This document shows positions 1-11,336 of a stretch of 64,000 nt of DNA, piece after piece. The DNA comes from Selaginella tamariscina (lineage: Eukaryota > Streptophyta > Lycopodiopsida > Selaginellales > Selaginellaceae). A program made the position numbers and the translations under genes. Within the stretch, counting starts at the first letter, position 1. Each line of letters begins with the position of its first letter. Where the stretch lies: NCBI GenBank assembly GCA_003024785.1, contig PUQB01000273.1, positions 728,927 to 792,926 of the forward strand. Reading direction: 5' to 3'. The notes under the pieces were generated by a model that was given only the letters and a program-made list of their open reading frames with translations, did not search any database and was not told the origin of the DNA.

Positions 1-7
1 TAATTAG

Positions 8-111
8 GGAGTGGAGGTGTTGTTCTCAAGCAGGAGACTTGTAGGGCTGTAGAGAGCCTTGTGATGAGTGGTAGACACGAGGATGCAACTAAGTTGCTCA
101 GAGAATCATAA
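8..111 (+). CDS. Possible last exon of a gene entering from the left edge
   Basis: An AG at 6-7 is followed by an open frame of about 34 codons that ends in TAA at 109-111. The peptide starts GSGGVVLKQETCRAVESLVM and ends KLLRES. The same frame has a stop at positions 1-3, so if this is coding it must begin at a splice acceptor. The segment is clearly richer in G and C than the AT-rich DNA after it. The end loosely recalls the C-terminus of plant UDP-glycosyltransferases, but the match is too short to rely on. The rest of the gene would lie outside the window. Confidence 0.25.
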
Positions 112-154
112 TTCTTTTTATAAATTTTTGTTGAGATAGTTAGAAATTAATGAA

Positions 155-745
155 TAATCTAATATATAAATAGATAAGTAGTGTCTTTAAACATTTGTTT
201 TCCATGTTTATGAAGTAAAATTTACAAGCATATTCAAAATATATTGATTTTCCTGATCGATAAGGAAATTTCTTTCTAAAAGAAATTATTTTAAAATTAG
301 CTTTCAAATATTATTCTAAGATTTTCTATATATACTACACATTCTCTATATTAAATTTATTTAATTCACATTATTGATGTAAAATATCTCTACAACATTT
401 TGTACAAGTATGGCCAATAGGACGTCGAACCCATCTACAAACATGGCTCCAAAGCATCTATAAAGTACGATCCATGTACCCAGTTCATATGTATACAATG
501 ATATATATGTTTTTTTTAATGATTAAGAATGTAAGCTATCCAAAATCAACAAGCTGCGAAATTCTTCTGGTTGTTCTTGTTTTATAATTAATATTCTCGT
601 ATACACTTACATTTACTTGTTTTTCTAATATGTATAAATAGGTAAATGGTGTCATCATCTGTGATTTGGAAGTGTCTTTAAATTTGGTTTCCATGTTTAT
701 AAAATTTAAATATATATAAAAATTCAAAATGTATTAATTATCTGA
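155..745. repeat. AT-rich dispersed repeat, copy 1 (partner at 8188-8590)
   Basis: Stretches such as GAAATTCTTCTGGTTGTTCT (near 558) and ACTACACATTCTCTATATTA (near 336) recur in the same orientation near 8190 and 8540. The two blocks share several hundred bases in pieces whose order differs, with small indels. They bracket the 5-7 kb gene fragments, so this may be an old segmental duplication or two copies of a non-coding repeat. No coding potential was seen. The rest of 746-2730 is AT-rich and holds nothing I can support. Confidence 0.5.
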
Positions 746-2734
746 TTGGGTAGGTTCTAACCCTCCTTAATCATAATTAATTAAATTAATGATTTTAATG
801 ATTTTATTTAGAAGAAGACCTTTAGAGTTAATGCATTTCATCTATATACATGATTTAGTATATATAATTTTTTTTATACATGTTTTTTCTTTGGTTTTTA
901 ATATTTACTATTTAATTAAGTTTAATTAATCATCATTAATACAAAAGGGGGTATACCATAATGGTTCCAAAATAAATTTAAATTTGTGCATGGTTTTAAC
1001 ATGAGCAGCAAGTGCATTTTTCATAGGCAACGTGGCATAACGCACAAAAAGCGTTGTACAATTATATAAAAATGGAGCTATGTTGAATTTGGATGTCCAA
1101 GTGAAATAGGATATTAAATAAATTATGAATAATATAATTGAAACAGATAAAACTTTAATTAATGGAATAAAAAATTTAAAGTTTGTTATATTTAATAAAT
1201 TATAAAGAGGGGGTTTGGGAAGTACTGCCAATAAGTTAGTTAAATTATTATTAATATTCTGAATAATTTTATGTATCAAACTCAATTTAATGTTGCGGAA
1301 TAAACTTTTACTGAACTTTTATGTCTTTACAAATATATGGAGGAATCTTGTTGATATATTGATAAACATAATGTACATTATCTTATAAATGTGCATGTGT
1401 GTGTGAGAGAGAGAGATTGAGCTGCAAGCTAGAGTATATTAAATTAAGAAGCTTAATAATCAATAATGGAAATATAACCTATGTAAAGAACAGGGACACA
1501 TTGGGTGCGTGCGTGCGTGGGTGTGTGTGAGAGCACAGGTGCATGTGATTACAGTATTTCGTTTCATTATTGAACTTAAATTTCTGAATAGTTTGGGCAA
1601 TATTTACATAATCTACACGAGGAAAGAAATTAAAAATTTAAATTAAAAGGTCAGAAATAATCTTTCTAACAAAATTTACATATAAGCTTATTAAATGAAC
1701 TAGTTTAGGATAGTTTGATCAATAAGACATTAATTAAACAGATTTAGTGTCATTTTGTAACTTTTCAGCAGGTCAGAAAACTTTTGCCAGAAAATCATTT
1801 CCTGCATGCTTAGTCATCTGAAATGTCATCTTCATGTCCATGTAGGAATTGCCAGCCCATTACGTAGCATACATTGACATTTGTCAATCAAAACAAAATA
1901 TTTCATTGCTGTTAGTATCAATTTCTACTTATGCTGCCACATTAGGGTTGTAAGCTATGGCGCCAACTATAGACTACGTCTTAGCCAAATCAGATGTTAG
2001 CAGCTTTCAAATTGGCACCAATAGATTTCTTTCTTATGCGGTGCTTCCTTGTGCCAATGACAATTGTCATTGTAATATAATACAATAAAACTCATGTTTG
2101 TTATAATCTAAATGAAAACTCTAACATCATCTTATTTATACTGTCTAATGTATGTACATTTAACTGAAATATAACAATATACGATCTGAATCAGATAAAT
2201 CAAATCATTAAACTTAACAAAGATGCATTAACAAAATAGTCAATAATACTATAGCCCCACTATATGGAAAGCCTCTAACCCCGGCCAACAATCTAATCCA
2301 TTATAAATATAGTTAATAAAAAGGAAATAAAGAAATAATTTCCTTAAATATTAAAAGCTAGATTAAGAATATACTTTTTAAAATTTTCTATAATGGAATA
2401 TACTAAAGGTTCTTATATGTGGCATTTTGAATCAACATTGTGGTAATGAAAATAAATTCAAAAGAAGGTTTATTGAGGAGGCACTAGCTCTAAGGTACGA
2501 AGGTGCAACACAACTGGAGAGCCAATAGCTACACTTCATGACCAAAGATTATTTCAATGCCAAGAAAACACTAGGCACTCCACCAGTAGCACGGAGTACA
2601 ACGTTCCAAGCTAGGAGCATGGGTGTTAAGGTTTTTACCTAGTAGCTTGCCATATGCTAATTTTAGAAACCCTCGTTAGAAAACTCATGAATATGATAAA
2701 ATAACCCGTGTTAAAAAAGAACCTGACTTTTAAA

Positions 2735-3470
2735 AAGTCACACTCATAGTTGATTAAGTGCATGGAATATGCTTACCTTGTGAGTCAGGATGTGTGACTA
2801 GTTAAGTTACGAGTATCGTTTTTAATTTAGTATGGATTAAGTAGCTGGAGCAAGGCTTCAACAATTAAACTTATGGAATGTATGCTTCTCATCGAACAAA
2901 AAAAGTTAGTTAACTTCTTAAATTTGACGTACTTGGTCATAGGGTGCAAATTCGACAACAATAAAAGTTGCGCAAACCTTAGAGTGTGACATAACCCTAT
3001 ACATTAGAAGTTGGGTGGCACAAAGAGATATGCCTTGGCGACACAAATTAAAGCTTACACTAATAAGAAGGATAATAAGTTCTATCTTGAATATCATGAT
3101 GTCTTGTTACATATATTATATTTAATTAATATGATGGAACGCACACCCCCTCCCTCCCCTAATATATTTAATTAATATGATGGAACACACACCCCCTCCC
3201 TCCCCTCTCGGTTTTCATGTTTGAATAAGTGAGATAAGAGATAATTTTAAATTTAATTCTAAATCATAATTGATTAAGTGCATAAATAATGCTCACCTCG
3301 TGAATTAGGATGCATGACTAGCTGAGCTATGAGTGTCATTTTTAACTTAATGTGGATTAGGCAGCCACAATAAAGTCTCAACTATTAAACTTGTGAAATA
3401 TATACTCAATAATCTTTCTCATATGTGTGACCAGATTATTGAACGAAAAAAGTTGGTTAATTCCTTAAAT
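2735..3470 (+). repeat. Two degenerate direct repeats plus a ~45-bp tandem duplication
   Basis: The block 2745-2925 (GATTAAGTGCATGGAATATG and onward) recurs as a diverged direct copy at 3268-3470 (GATTAAGTGCATAAATAATG). Between them, 3119-3207 holds two near-identical units containing the run CACCCCCTCCCTCCCCT. A reverse-transcriptase remnant lies about 400 bases downstream, so these may be leftovers of an LTR or of an untranslated part of a retroelement. That link is inference. Confidence 0.5.
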
Positions 3471-3849
3471 GAGAGAGAGTTTTCTAAAAGGTAGTTTTAC
3501 TTTTTGTTTAAAGTTTTTGGAAGTGTCTAGCATAACTGATCGAACCACTTTTAAAAACTTAAATGCATTAAGCAAGGTTGTTTCACATTACATCTACTTG
3601 GAATTTAATAAGTAAAAATAAAAATAAAAAGTAGAGTCCTAATTATGATAAGGGATTTAATGACAACAAGGAGGCAACTAAGTAATAATTGAAATACCAA
3701 CGAGGGACCCACTGGAGGTGCAATTGCCCAGAGTGGCCCACCATGCAGAAGGAGTTCCAACATAATGCCATCCCTACCATGGAAGAGTTCCAAGACAGGC
3801 CCACGTATGGGTGGAGCCTCACACCAAGAGGTGGATACAGAGCCTCAAA

Positions 3850-4200
3850 TGGTTAAAGTTAATGCACATGGCAACCCCTAGATCATGGACCAAATCACGG
3901 ACTGTCTTCAAGCAAACAAGGACGTATTCACATGGACGTTCAAGAACCTTCGGTGTGTACCCCCATAGGTGTGTGCCCACTGAATTCAGCTCAAATCGAA
4001 GGTCAAACCAAGCAACAACAAAGATACCGCATGAAGCCCAACTAAATATGCAAGCTGCTACTGACTTTGCATATCTGATTGAGAATCCAAAGTGGCTATC
4101 ACTGATTGTCAGAAGGATGGACGCCTACAGATATGCGTGGACTACAAGAAACATGTTTCGATTCCATTCATTGAAGCCATCCTATATGTCACTGGCCTAG
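3850..4200 (+). pseudogene. Decayed Ty3/gypsy reverse-transcriptase fragment
   Basis: Read across shifting frames, the segment gives NKDVFTWTFKNLRCVP, then AYLIENPKWLSLIV, then QKDGRLQICVDYKK. These match in order the start of the RT domain in the two better-preserved elements of this window: DVFAWSYEDLKGVPP, then IYPIENPQWLSPIVVVPKKN, then GKLRICINYKKLND near 37.6-38.0 kb, and the equivalent at 62.2-62.5 kb. Several frame changes and stops break it. No LTR, protease or integrase adjoins it, so it is an isolated relic. The open frame 3811-4200 only partly follows the true frame. Confidence 0.7.
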
Positions 4201-5205
4201 CGTTTCAAGGGCACACACACACGTGTATGAACACATAATGAGGAGCTACTTCTCCTATTGTGTTTGAAATTTAGTCTAGGGCGTTTTGTTCCACATACAC
4301 ATTAAAAAAAATTAAAAATTAAAACATGCTTATGTGTTTAACATTTTACTTACAACAACTAATAGAATATTCAGGAATAGAGCATATACCTTGGCATCAA
4401 GCATATTTGGAATATGCTGTAGGCCCTAATTCCCTAATGTGAGATTGAGAGATCCCAAGCAATCCCAGGCAAAGAACGCACACCATGACACACAAACTTC
4501 ATTGAATTATGTGTAATTTGATGGTGTAATTATGGATTAGATCGCATTTAGGCTAATGAAAAGTTTTCACGGTTCAATCCCAAACAAGTCAATTGACACC
4601 GAAGCTAGATTCAGAGGCATTGATTCACTTGGCAAGGTAAGTTTGATAAGTAATTGATGGGGTATATGCCCAGAATGGGCATTTCATAGTTCTTGAAAGA
4701 CGTGTATGTAGATATTTTTGTTATACTCCTATGTAAAACACGCGTGTGTGTGTGTGTGTCCGTGTGCACGTGTACTAGCATGGATAAGTATGTAATGCAG
4801 AAGCGCATCTTTCTTAATTGTGCTGCCTCACACTTAACTTTAAAATATAACTCTTGAGTGAGATCAATACTGATGTCTGGTGGATATACATGTTCATGTA
4901 ATGCATATGCGCAATCACAATCAACTGTGTGTAGTCCCAAGTGTATGCCATCATTATAGATTACAATAAGGTCAACAATGTTTTATTTTAGCAGGAAAAA
5001 GGTGCTTAAATGGAATTGGATTCATGTTGGGGATGGCTACCTGACAAATTTTTATTAGGGAGATATTTACAAGGTTCCATTGGACAAACAGGTCAGTCTG
5101 GCTTCCATTTGCAAGAGATGTTTTGTCTCCTTTGTTCTGGGTAAGATATGGAATATACCCAAAAACTGGTAGATACCTTTAAAAACCCTGCAAATTAGGG
5201 CAATT
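4201..5205. other. Intergenic stretch with no supported gene
   Basis: Contains a TG-rich microsatellite near 4745-4760 and some short open frames on both strands with no recognisable motif. I see nothing else. The last 40 bases approach the candidate promoter of the 5.2-kb gene start. Confidence 0.5.
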
Positions 5206-5476
5206 TCAGAATTTAGGGTTCTTGAGAGAATGGAGAAGAAGAGCGGGTTGTCCTCGTCGATCGCGGAGCTGCGTGCGCGGACCAATTTGCCGGTTGCAAT
5301 TCTTAGAACAGGTCTGTTTCCTGTTGTAGTGTCTGGCCTCGGATGGCAGCGTTACAAAGCGAATCAGGTAAATCAATCTCATACACACGCGCCACACACA
5401 TTACGCAGACATGCATACGCTCTACATTTTCAATTGCAGGTAATCGTGAAGAAATTATCAAAGTGATTGCAGGAAG
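5206..5476 (+). CDS. Unrecognised gene start, three short exons
   Basis: A telobox-like TTTAGGGTT lies at 5213-5221, just before ATG at 5230. Three exons keep one frame with GT-AG borders: 5230-5311, 5350-5367 and 5440-5476. The product begins MEKKSGLSSSIAELRARTNL, continues PVAILRT and ALQSES, then GNREEIIKVIAGR. This part is GC-rich compared with its surroundings, as expected for coding DNA. The first intron would be only 38 bases, which is extremely short for a plant. I do not recognise the family, and no further exon can be assigned with confidence before the ABP1-like signal-peptide exon at 6209. It may be a gene fragment or the start of a real gene with exons I missed. Confidence 0.4.
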
Positions 5477-6208
5477 GTGTGTTTCAGATGTAGGTACCAT
5501 ATATATACATGTTGTGTGTGTGTGTCTGAGTAGAGAGAGAGAGCACAACGAAGGTGATGCTATGATTATGCAGAAGGACATTTTTTAGGATGATCCACAC
5601 TATTAATGAATATTAATCGGTTTTAGTACGGTGTTAGATATAAAATAAATATAATCGGAACTCAAATTAGTTAATGGAATGTAACGATAAAAGTGAGTAT
5701 AACTTGCAAGAGTTGCATAATAAGACTGGTTTGTACAAGCTTACTGACTTGTGTATATATAATCACACATATAGATAGCAGATAGCGCCGCGTGCATACA
5801 CAAGCACACACACACAGAGCCTAATATAGTAGTTTATATGCAAATATATATATAATTTGATGGTTGGATAAAAGCATATGATAGGCTCTCTCTCTCTTAT
5901 GGATAAGAAATATGCATTCTTATGAGTAATAAAATTGAACTTATAGTTTATTTGTGTTAAATTCTTCACGAATGTCTAAAACACTATGACAATACATATA
6001 TTATTGTTTGTTAATGCATATAGAACAGGTGCATCAAAAGGTAGAGGAGCATTCTCCACTCGCTCGCTGTACTATTACAAAGTTTTACTTCATTATTAAT
6101 TATTGCTTAACTATATTATATTTTTCTTAGTGAACATCATAGTAATATATACATAGTGGTGTTTTGTTCTAAGTAAATGACTTTGCAGGCAATTATCAAG
6201 CGTTAAAA

Positions 6209-6714
6209 ATGTTAGTTTTCATTTACTTGGTATTTTGTTCCCTATTTACAAGGACAACAGGTTCCACTCGCTCTTCAACAGCAGGTGCATACTTTTGTTG
6301 TACTTATAAATTATATAATGTATATATATATATATATTATCTGTGTTATATGTATATAGGAACTTATATTATGTGTTTTAATCTAGATGTTTAGTCGTTA
6401 GAAAACCTCTCCGATATTCCTCAGGACAACTATGGAGAAAGTGGTTTATCAATAGTGGTGCTTTCCACCATGGCATGAGAGAGGTGATTTTGTGGACTTC
6501 ATATGATTAGTGGCGCACACACAGGTTGAAGTGTGTCTTCAAACATTTGCGCCAGGATCTGGAAACTCCTATCCACCGCCACGAATGTGAAGAGGTGTTT
6601 ATAGTTATCAAAGGTCAAGGAACTTTATACTTGGCTATAGAGTCTGGTGAAGTGACTGCATATTCAATCTCTGAGAATTCCACCATTACGATTCCTGTGA
6701 ATGCAGTCCACCAG
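6209..6714 (+). pseudogene. ABP1: Auxin-binding protein 1-like cupin, frameshifted and truncated
   Basis: Exon 1 (6209-6284) encodes a signal-peptide-like start, MLVFIYLVFCSLF followed by a Ser/Thr-rich stretch. Exon 2 (6395-6483) encodes VVR, then in another frame NLSDIPQDNYGESGLS, then SGAFHHGMRE back in the first frame. Exon 3 (6525-6714) encodes VEVCLQTFAPGS, and after one extra base ETPIHRHECEEVFIVIKGQG and TLYLA, ending at NAVHQ. HRHECEE is the metal-binding cupin motif of ABP1, a secreted/ER auxin-binding protein. Splice positions after MRE and after HQ fit the ABP1 gene as I know it. Defects: three single-base frame breaks, a 41-base second intron, and no exon for the C-terminal part with its ER-retention signal anywhere up to 9 kb. 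MSH5 in this same window has no such errors, so decay is more likely than poor sequence. Confidence 0.8.
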
Positions 6715-8187
6715 GTGTGTGTTGTGTGTGTCCAGAGACATTTATAGATTCATTCATCTAATATGTATCTAATATGATAATATAGTCTGTTCTATCTAGT
6801 ATTATCATGTTATACACACATGCTTGTAAACATGCATACATATGTCGAGCATGCATATATATATATATGCTGTGTGTGTGTGTGTGTGTATAGATACTGT
6901 GTGCGTACTATGCATATACATGCACGAATTCATGTATGTATGTAATATAACAATATAGTTCTTATATCTACTAACTACATATAGTGATTAAGAAACTTGT
7001 GTTTATGAAAATTATTTACCATATATTCAAAATAGATACAAAATTGACACATTAATTTAAGTTTATTAATTGTGATTAAAGGAGGACGCCTGTACATTGG
7101 AATCTAGCCGAATCTATGATATATGCATACGCATGCACACATAGGTATCTCTCTCTATATATAACTTCATATCTCCTTGCAGTCCTTATAGAACTGTTTA
7201 TTTAATGGAAGCCTTGTAAATATCTATATCTATATTTTGTTAAACAAAAGTTATTAAGTAAATAAATTTGCATAGGTAAACCTAAGAGGTTAGGGATAAG
7301 GATAATTAAAAAGATTATTAAATAAAAAGTTATTTTGTTAAAAATATTATTAAATAAAGATTATTAAGTAAATAAATTTACATGGGTAAACTTAAGAGCT
7401 TAAAAATAAATTCACTAGGTTAAAAATAATAATTAAGTTAAGGGTTCGTTAAAGCATTATTACATCAATAAAGAGAGATTCATTGTGTTATTGCATATGC
7501 ATAATAAGTTAAAAAGGAAAGAGTGAAGTTATCACACAATAACTTTAAGATAAAGAGAAAATTAAATTATTACATATACACAGTAATTTGAATTATGAAA
7601 AAAGTGAATTTAAGTTGTAGGACTCTTTAATATTAGAGAGAGGGAAAAACTTAAGTTATTACATACATATAATAACTTGAAAGAAAAAATATTAAGGAGA
7701 GAGTTATTTTAAGTTGTAAAACTCTTTAAACATATTAAAAAGAAAGAGAAAAGGTTAAGTTATTACATACACATAAATTTGAAAGAGAGAGGAGAAAGTG
7801 AAGTTATGACAACTTAAGAGAATTAAGAGAGAAGTTATTACATATACATAATAACTTGAGAGAAAGTTAATTAATTAAGTTATTATATATAATAATTTAT
7901 TCTTTAAATGTATGAGAGAGTGTGTGTAAGAGTTAAATTATCAAATTAAAAATAATAATTGAGTTAAAAGTATAATTTAAATTCATTAGGTTAAGAATAA
8001 TAATTTAACTAGGTTAAGGATTTGATTTAGAAATAAACTCACTAAGTTAAAGATAATAATTGAGTTAAATTGAATAATTAATTTTTATTAAATAGTTAAA
8101 CCCATTAATGTACCGCATTGCCTTTGAAAATGCACTTGCACTTGCTTATGTTTAAACCACGCATGCAATGCAGCTGCTATGTACACG
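6715..8187. repeat. AT-rich intergenic DNA with irregular 'AAGTTATTACATA' repeats
   Basis: From about 7250 to 8100 short phrases such as AAGTTATTACATACACATAA, GAGAGAAAG and TAAGTTAAAAATAATAATT recur at irregular spacing. The period is not regular enough to call a tandem array. TG and TA microsatellites occur at 6855-6890. No open frame with recognisable content was found, and the missing ABP1 exons are not here. Confidence 0.5.
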
Positions 8188-8590
8188 CGAAATTCTTCTG
8201 GTTGTTCTTGTTTTATAATATTCTCGTTTACAGTTACATTTACTTGTTTTAAACCATTTTTATACTTATTTGTGTAGTTGTGTGTGGTGCCTGTTTGCTT
8301 AAGTGGCTGAGATAATGAGAAGATTAATTGAATAATCTAATATGTATAAATAGAAATTTTTTGTCATCATCTTCATTTGGAAGTGTCTTTAAACATTTGG
8401 TTTCTATTTATAAACTATATTAATGTATATAAAAATGCAAAATATATTCATTTTCTGATTTAGTAAGCAAATAACTGGTGGATTCCTTTCTAAAAGAAAT
8501 TATTTTAAATTTAGCTTTCAAAATAGATTTTCTGTACATACTACACATTCTCTATATTAAATTTATTTAATTCACATTACTGATGTACTA
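8188..8590. repeat. AT-rich dispersed repeat, copy 2 (partner at 155-745)
   Basis: Shares GAAATTCTTCTGGTTGTTCT and the block ending TTCTCTATATTAAATTTATT with the copy at the left of the window, in the same orientation. From 8590 to 9110 the DNA is AT-rich and I see no feature. Confidence 0.5.
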
Positions 8591-9120
8591 TTTAGTGGAT
8601 GTTTAGTGGATGCCATGTTGGTTTTACTTTCTCAAGAAATTCAATGAGAAAAATTAAATAAGTTTATAATATTCTCGTATACACATACATGTCATTGCTT
8701 TAATATATATTCTATGGAGATATACGTATTTGTATAGTTGTGTGTTGTTTGTGAAACTAGAGGATGTGTGTGTGTGTGTGTTCACACTAACACAGGAAGT
8801 TGCTTTTATTTTAAACTTTTCTAAGTTAGCAGGAAATGATAGAATATTATATCATTAAAAAAAATTAATGTAACAGCTTAGTCATTGATAATTATTTTAT
8901 TTTACATTATTTGCTTAAATAAAATTTATATTAAATATTGTTATAAATATTATATAAGTTTTTGAAATAATTTTGATTTTTTCTAGAAATTTTTATTTAA
9001 TTTTATTTGTTTATAATGCTAAAATAAATTATTTTGACTTGCTATATTTTGAATTTGAAAACTAGAGGGTCAGTTTGATATTTTTTTCAAAACTAGAGTG
9101 TCAGTTTGATAATTTTCCCC

Positions 9121-10122
9121 AGGGTAAATTAATTAGGGTTAGGGCAAATCAATTTTTAGGGTTTGGTGAGGGCGAGGGCGGCGTGTGTGAGGGCGAGGGA
9201 GGACGAGTAGCAGGTATGATGTTCTGTTCAAAATCGATTCATAATGTGTGTTGAATTTGTGATATTATGGGAGTTTTTTGTGTTTTTCAGTAATGGCGGC
9301 GGCACCTAAAATCAAGGGCTTTCCAACCACGCAAGGTGTTCACGTATTGTAAATTTATGATATTTTGCAGGAGAGGCCACTACAGGTGTTCTTCTCGGGG
9401 GTTTCCACCCATCTGGCCTGTCATTTGTGGAGGACTGTTTTATGGTCGATGAGTCTATTGCTTGGATGAACTCAAATGAGGTTGGGGTTATTTGGCCAAA
9501 TTATGGGTTGGTTTACAGTTGTACACTGTAAAAACCATATGACTTGCGCATATATACATATTGTAATTAGTATTTTGGTAGTCAAATGTGTGCGTGTGTA
9601 TGTGTGTGTGTTTTCCGTAGATATGCATGTACATGCTAAGTGTGGAAGTGACTTTGCGGTAATTATTGCTGCAATATATAGAAAGTATAAATAAAATAAT
9701 ATATATGTACATATATATGTCTGTGTGTATATATATGAATACATGTGGGGATATATATGTATTGTAACATTCTTTAAATTTACAGAGCCAGATTGGACGG
9801 TGTTCCCTTTTATGAATGAGGCATGTGGCGGACGGGCCTTACACCTGATGCTTGCTGGCGAAAAGGGTATATCTCACGCACACACACACATACACACACA
9901 CACAGCTAATCAGCACCTGCTTGATCATAAGCGTTTCTTTAATAGAGATTATCTTTGATGTGTTCAATGATATCACTGATGGGGATGTGGTTGAGGTTGT
10001 GATACCCGAAATGGGCATGGCACTCTTGAGCTTTTCAAATGAAACTTCACTAAAGCGCATCTCCCTTGCTGCTCCACTTCACATATTAGGACGTGTGGTA
10101 AGCTGGCCTATGCGAGTCTAAG
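9121..10122 (+). CDS. Unrecognised multi-exon gene start, possibly broken
   Basis: Telobox-like TTAGGGTTAGGG (about 9133) and TTTAGGGTTT (about 9157) precede a GC-rich leader, a candidate untranslated intron and ATG at 9293. GT-AG exons in one frame are 9293-9335 (MAAAPKIKGFPTTQ), 9371-9480 (EATTGVLLGGFHPSGLSF, then VEDCFMVDESIAWMNSNE) and 9788-9866 (PDWTVFPFMNEACGG, then RALHLMLAGEK). The next block, 9905-10122, reads ANQHLLDHKRFFNRDYL in the spliced frame and then stops. DVFNDITDGDVVEVVIPEMG and SLKRISLAAPLHILGRV lie in the neighbouring frame. So either one frameshift or a splice I missed breaks the gene. The first coding intron would be only 35 bases. I do not recognise the family. No convincing exon follows before 10.7 kb. 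Confidence 0.45.
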
Positions 10123-10715
10123 TAACAGTAGATAACATATGATATCCATAGTTTATCATATCTATGAGTGTTTGCAGGCACATACGGAGTGCATGCTTGT
10201 ATAGTTTGTATGTATTTTGTGCACAAATTGTGTTAATACATTATTCACACACACACATAGTTGCTTGTGTATATAAAACTCTCTCTCTCTCACACACACA
10301 CGTATATATTATATATATGGAGTTATAAATGGATTATTTCACATACCACTACATGTTTATATACATGACTATCACATGTATGCATATATATATATATATT
10401 AGGCAACAGGTTGCTGAGCTCTCCTGTTGCAAAACTGGTTTTTTCACACATATGGTATATGTTTGTAGATCTGTTTCATTCTTTATAGCCATTATTTTTC
10501 TCTCCTCTAGTTTTAGTTTTTGTATTACATGTGTGTGTTGTAGTAATATATACTTTAATATTGAATAAGTAGTGTAAATATATTGTTATGTATTTACTTT
10601 CTCTTTTAAAAGTGAATTATAAAATAGTTTTTGAAATGACAGTTATACAGTATCTGTTTATTCTTTGCAGAAAAAGGAAGGTAAATGAGTTTTTAGAACT
10701 TTAAAAAATTGTGAT

Positions 10716-11336
10716 ATTCATATGAGTAGGTTAGGTTGTGTGTGTGTGCACGTGTGTAGACATGTTGATGTACGTAGAGTACGTTTATATATATGTTATG
10801 TATTTATAAGTGTATTACAAGATAAAAGAGAATACATAATAATTATTGTACCTTTGGAAGGTCAAATTGTGGTATGGTGTTAATTTTATTTTTTTTTTTC
10901 TTGTGCGTTTTATGTTGATTAAATTTTATTATTATTATCACATGTAATAAAAATGTAAACTATGTGATAATCGATTAAGCACGTGATTTAACACACATTT
11001 GCATTGTATATTAGGCCACACGCTTGGTCGATTATTGCATAATTTATATTTTGTTATATGTGGTAGTAATAATAAAATTTAATTAATATAAGACACATAT
11101 AAAGAGAGAGGTAGTAATAATAAAATTTAATTAATATAAGACACGTATAAAGAGAGATGAAACTTATATCATATTACAATTTAACCTCTCGAAGGTACAA
11201 TAGTTATATATATTCTTTTTTATCCTGTAATATATTTATAAGTATATAACATATATATAGACATGCTTTGCGTGAATCAGTATGTCTACACACACATGTG
11301 CACACATACGCACACAACCTAACTTGTTCATATAAA
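10716..11336. mobile_element. Foldback (MITE-like) element with ~280-bp terminal inverted repeats
   Basis: The left half (GTAGGTTAGGTTGTGTGTGT, then TATTGTACCTTTGGAAGGTC, then TTAAATTTTATTATTATTAT) reappears as reverse complement in the right half (around 11330, 11195 and 11070). The two halves meet near 11000 with almost no loop. A 48-bp tandem duplication at about 11062-11157 lies inside the right half. No open frame was found, so it is non-autonomous. Confidence 0.7.

Noticed and set aside
926..1285. Minus-strand open frame of 119 codons
   Set aside because: AT-rich composition, no motif and no splice or promoter context; likely chance.
6027..6075. Possible further exon of the 5.2-kb gene (GASKGRGAFSTRSL)
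   Set aside because: Splice borders and frame could not be fixed, and part of the sequence resembles the ABP1 signal-peptide exon region, so it was not annotated.
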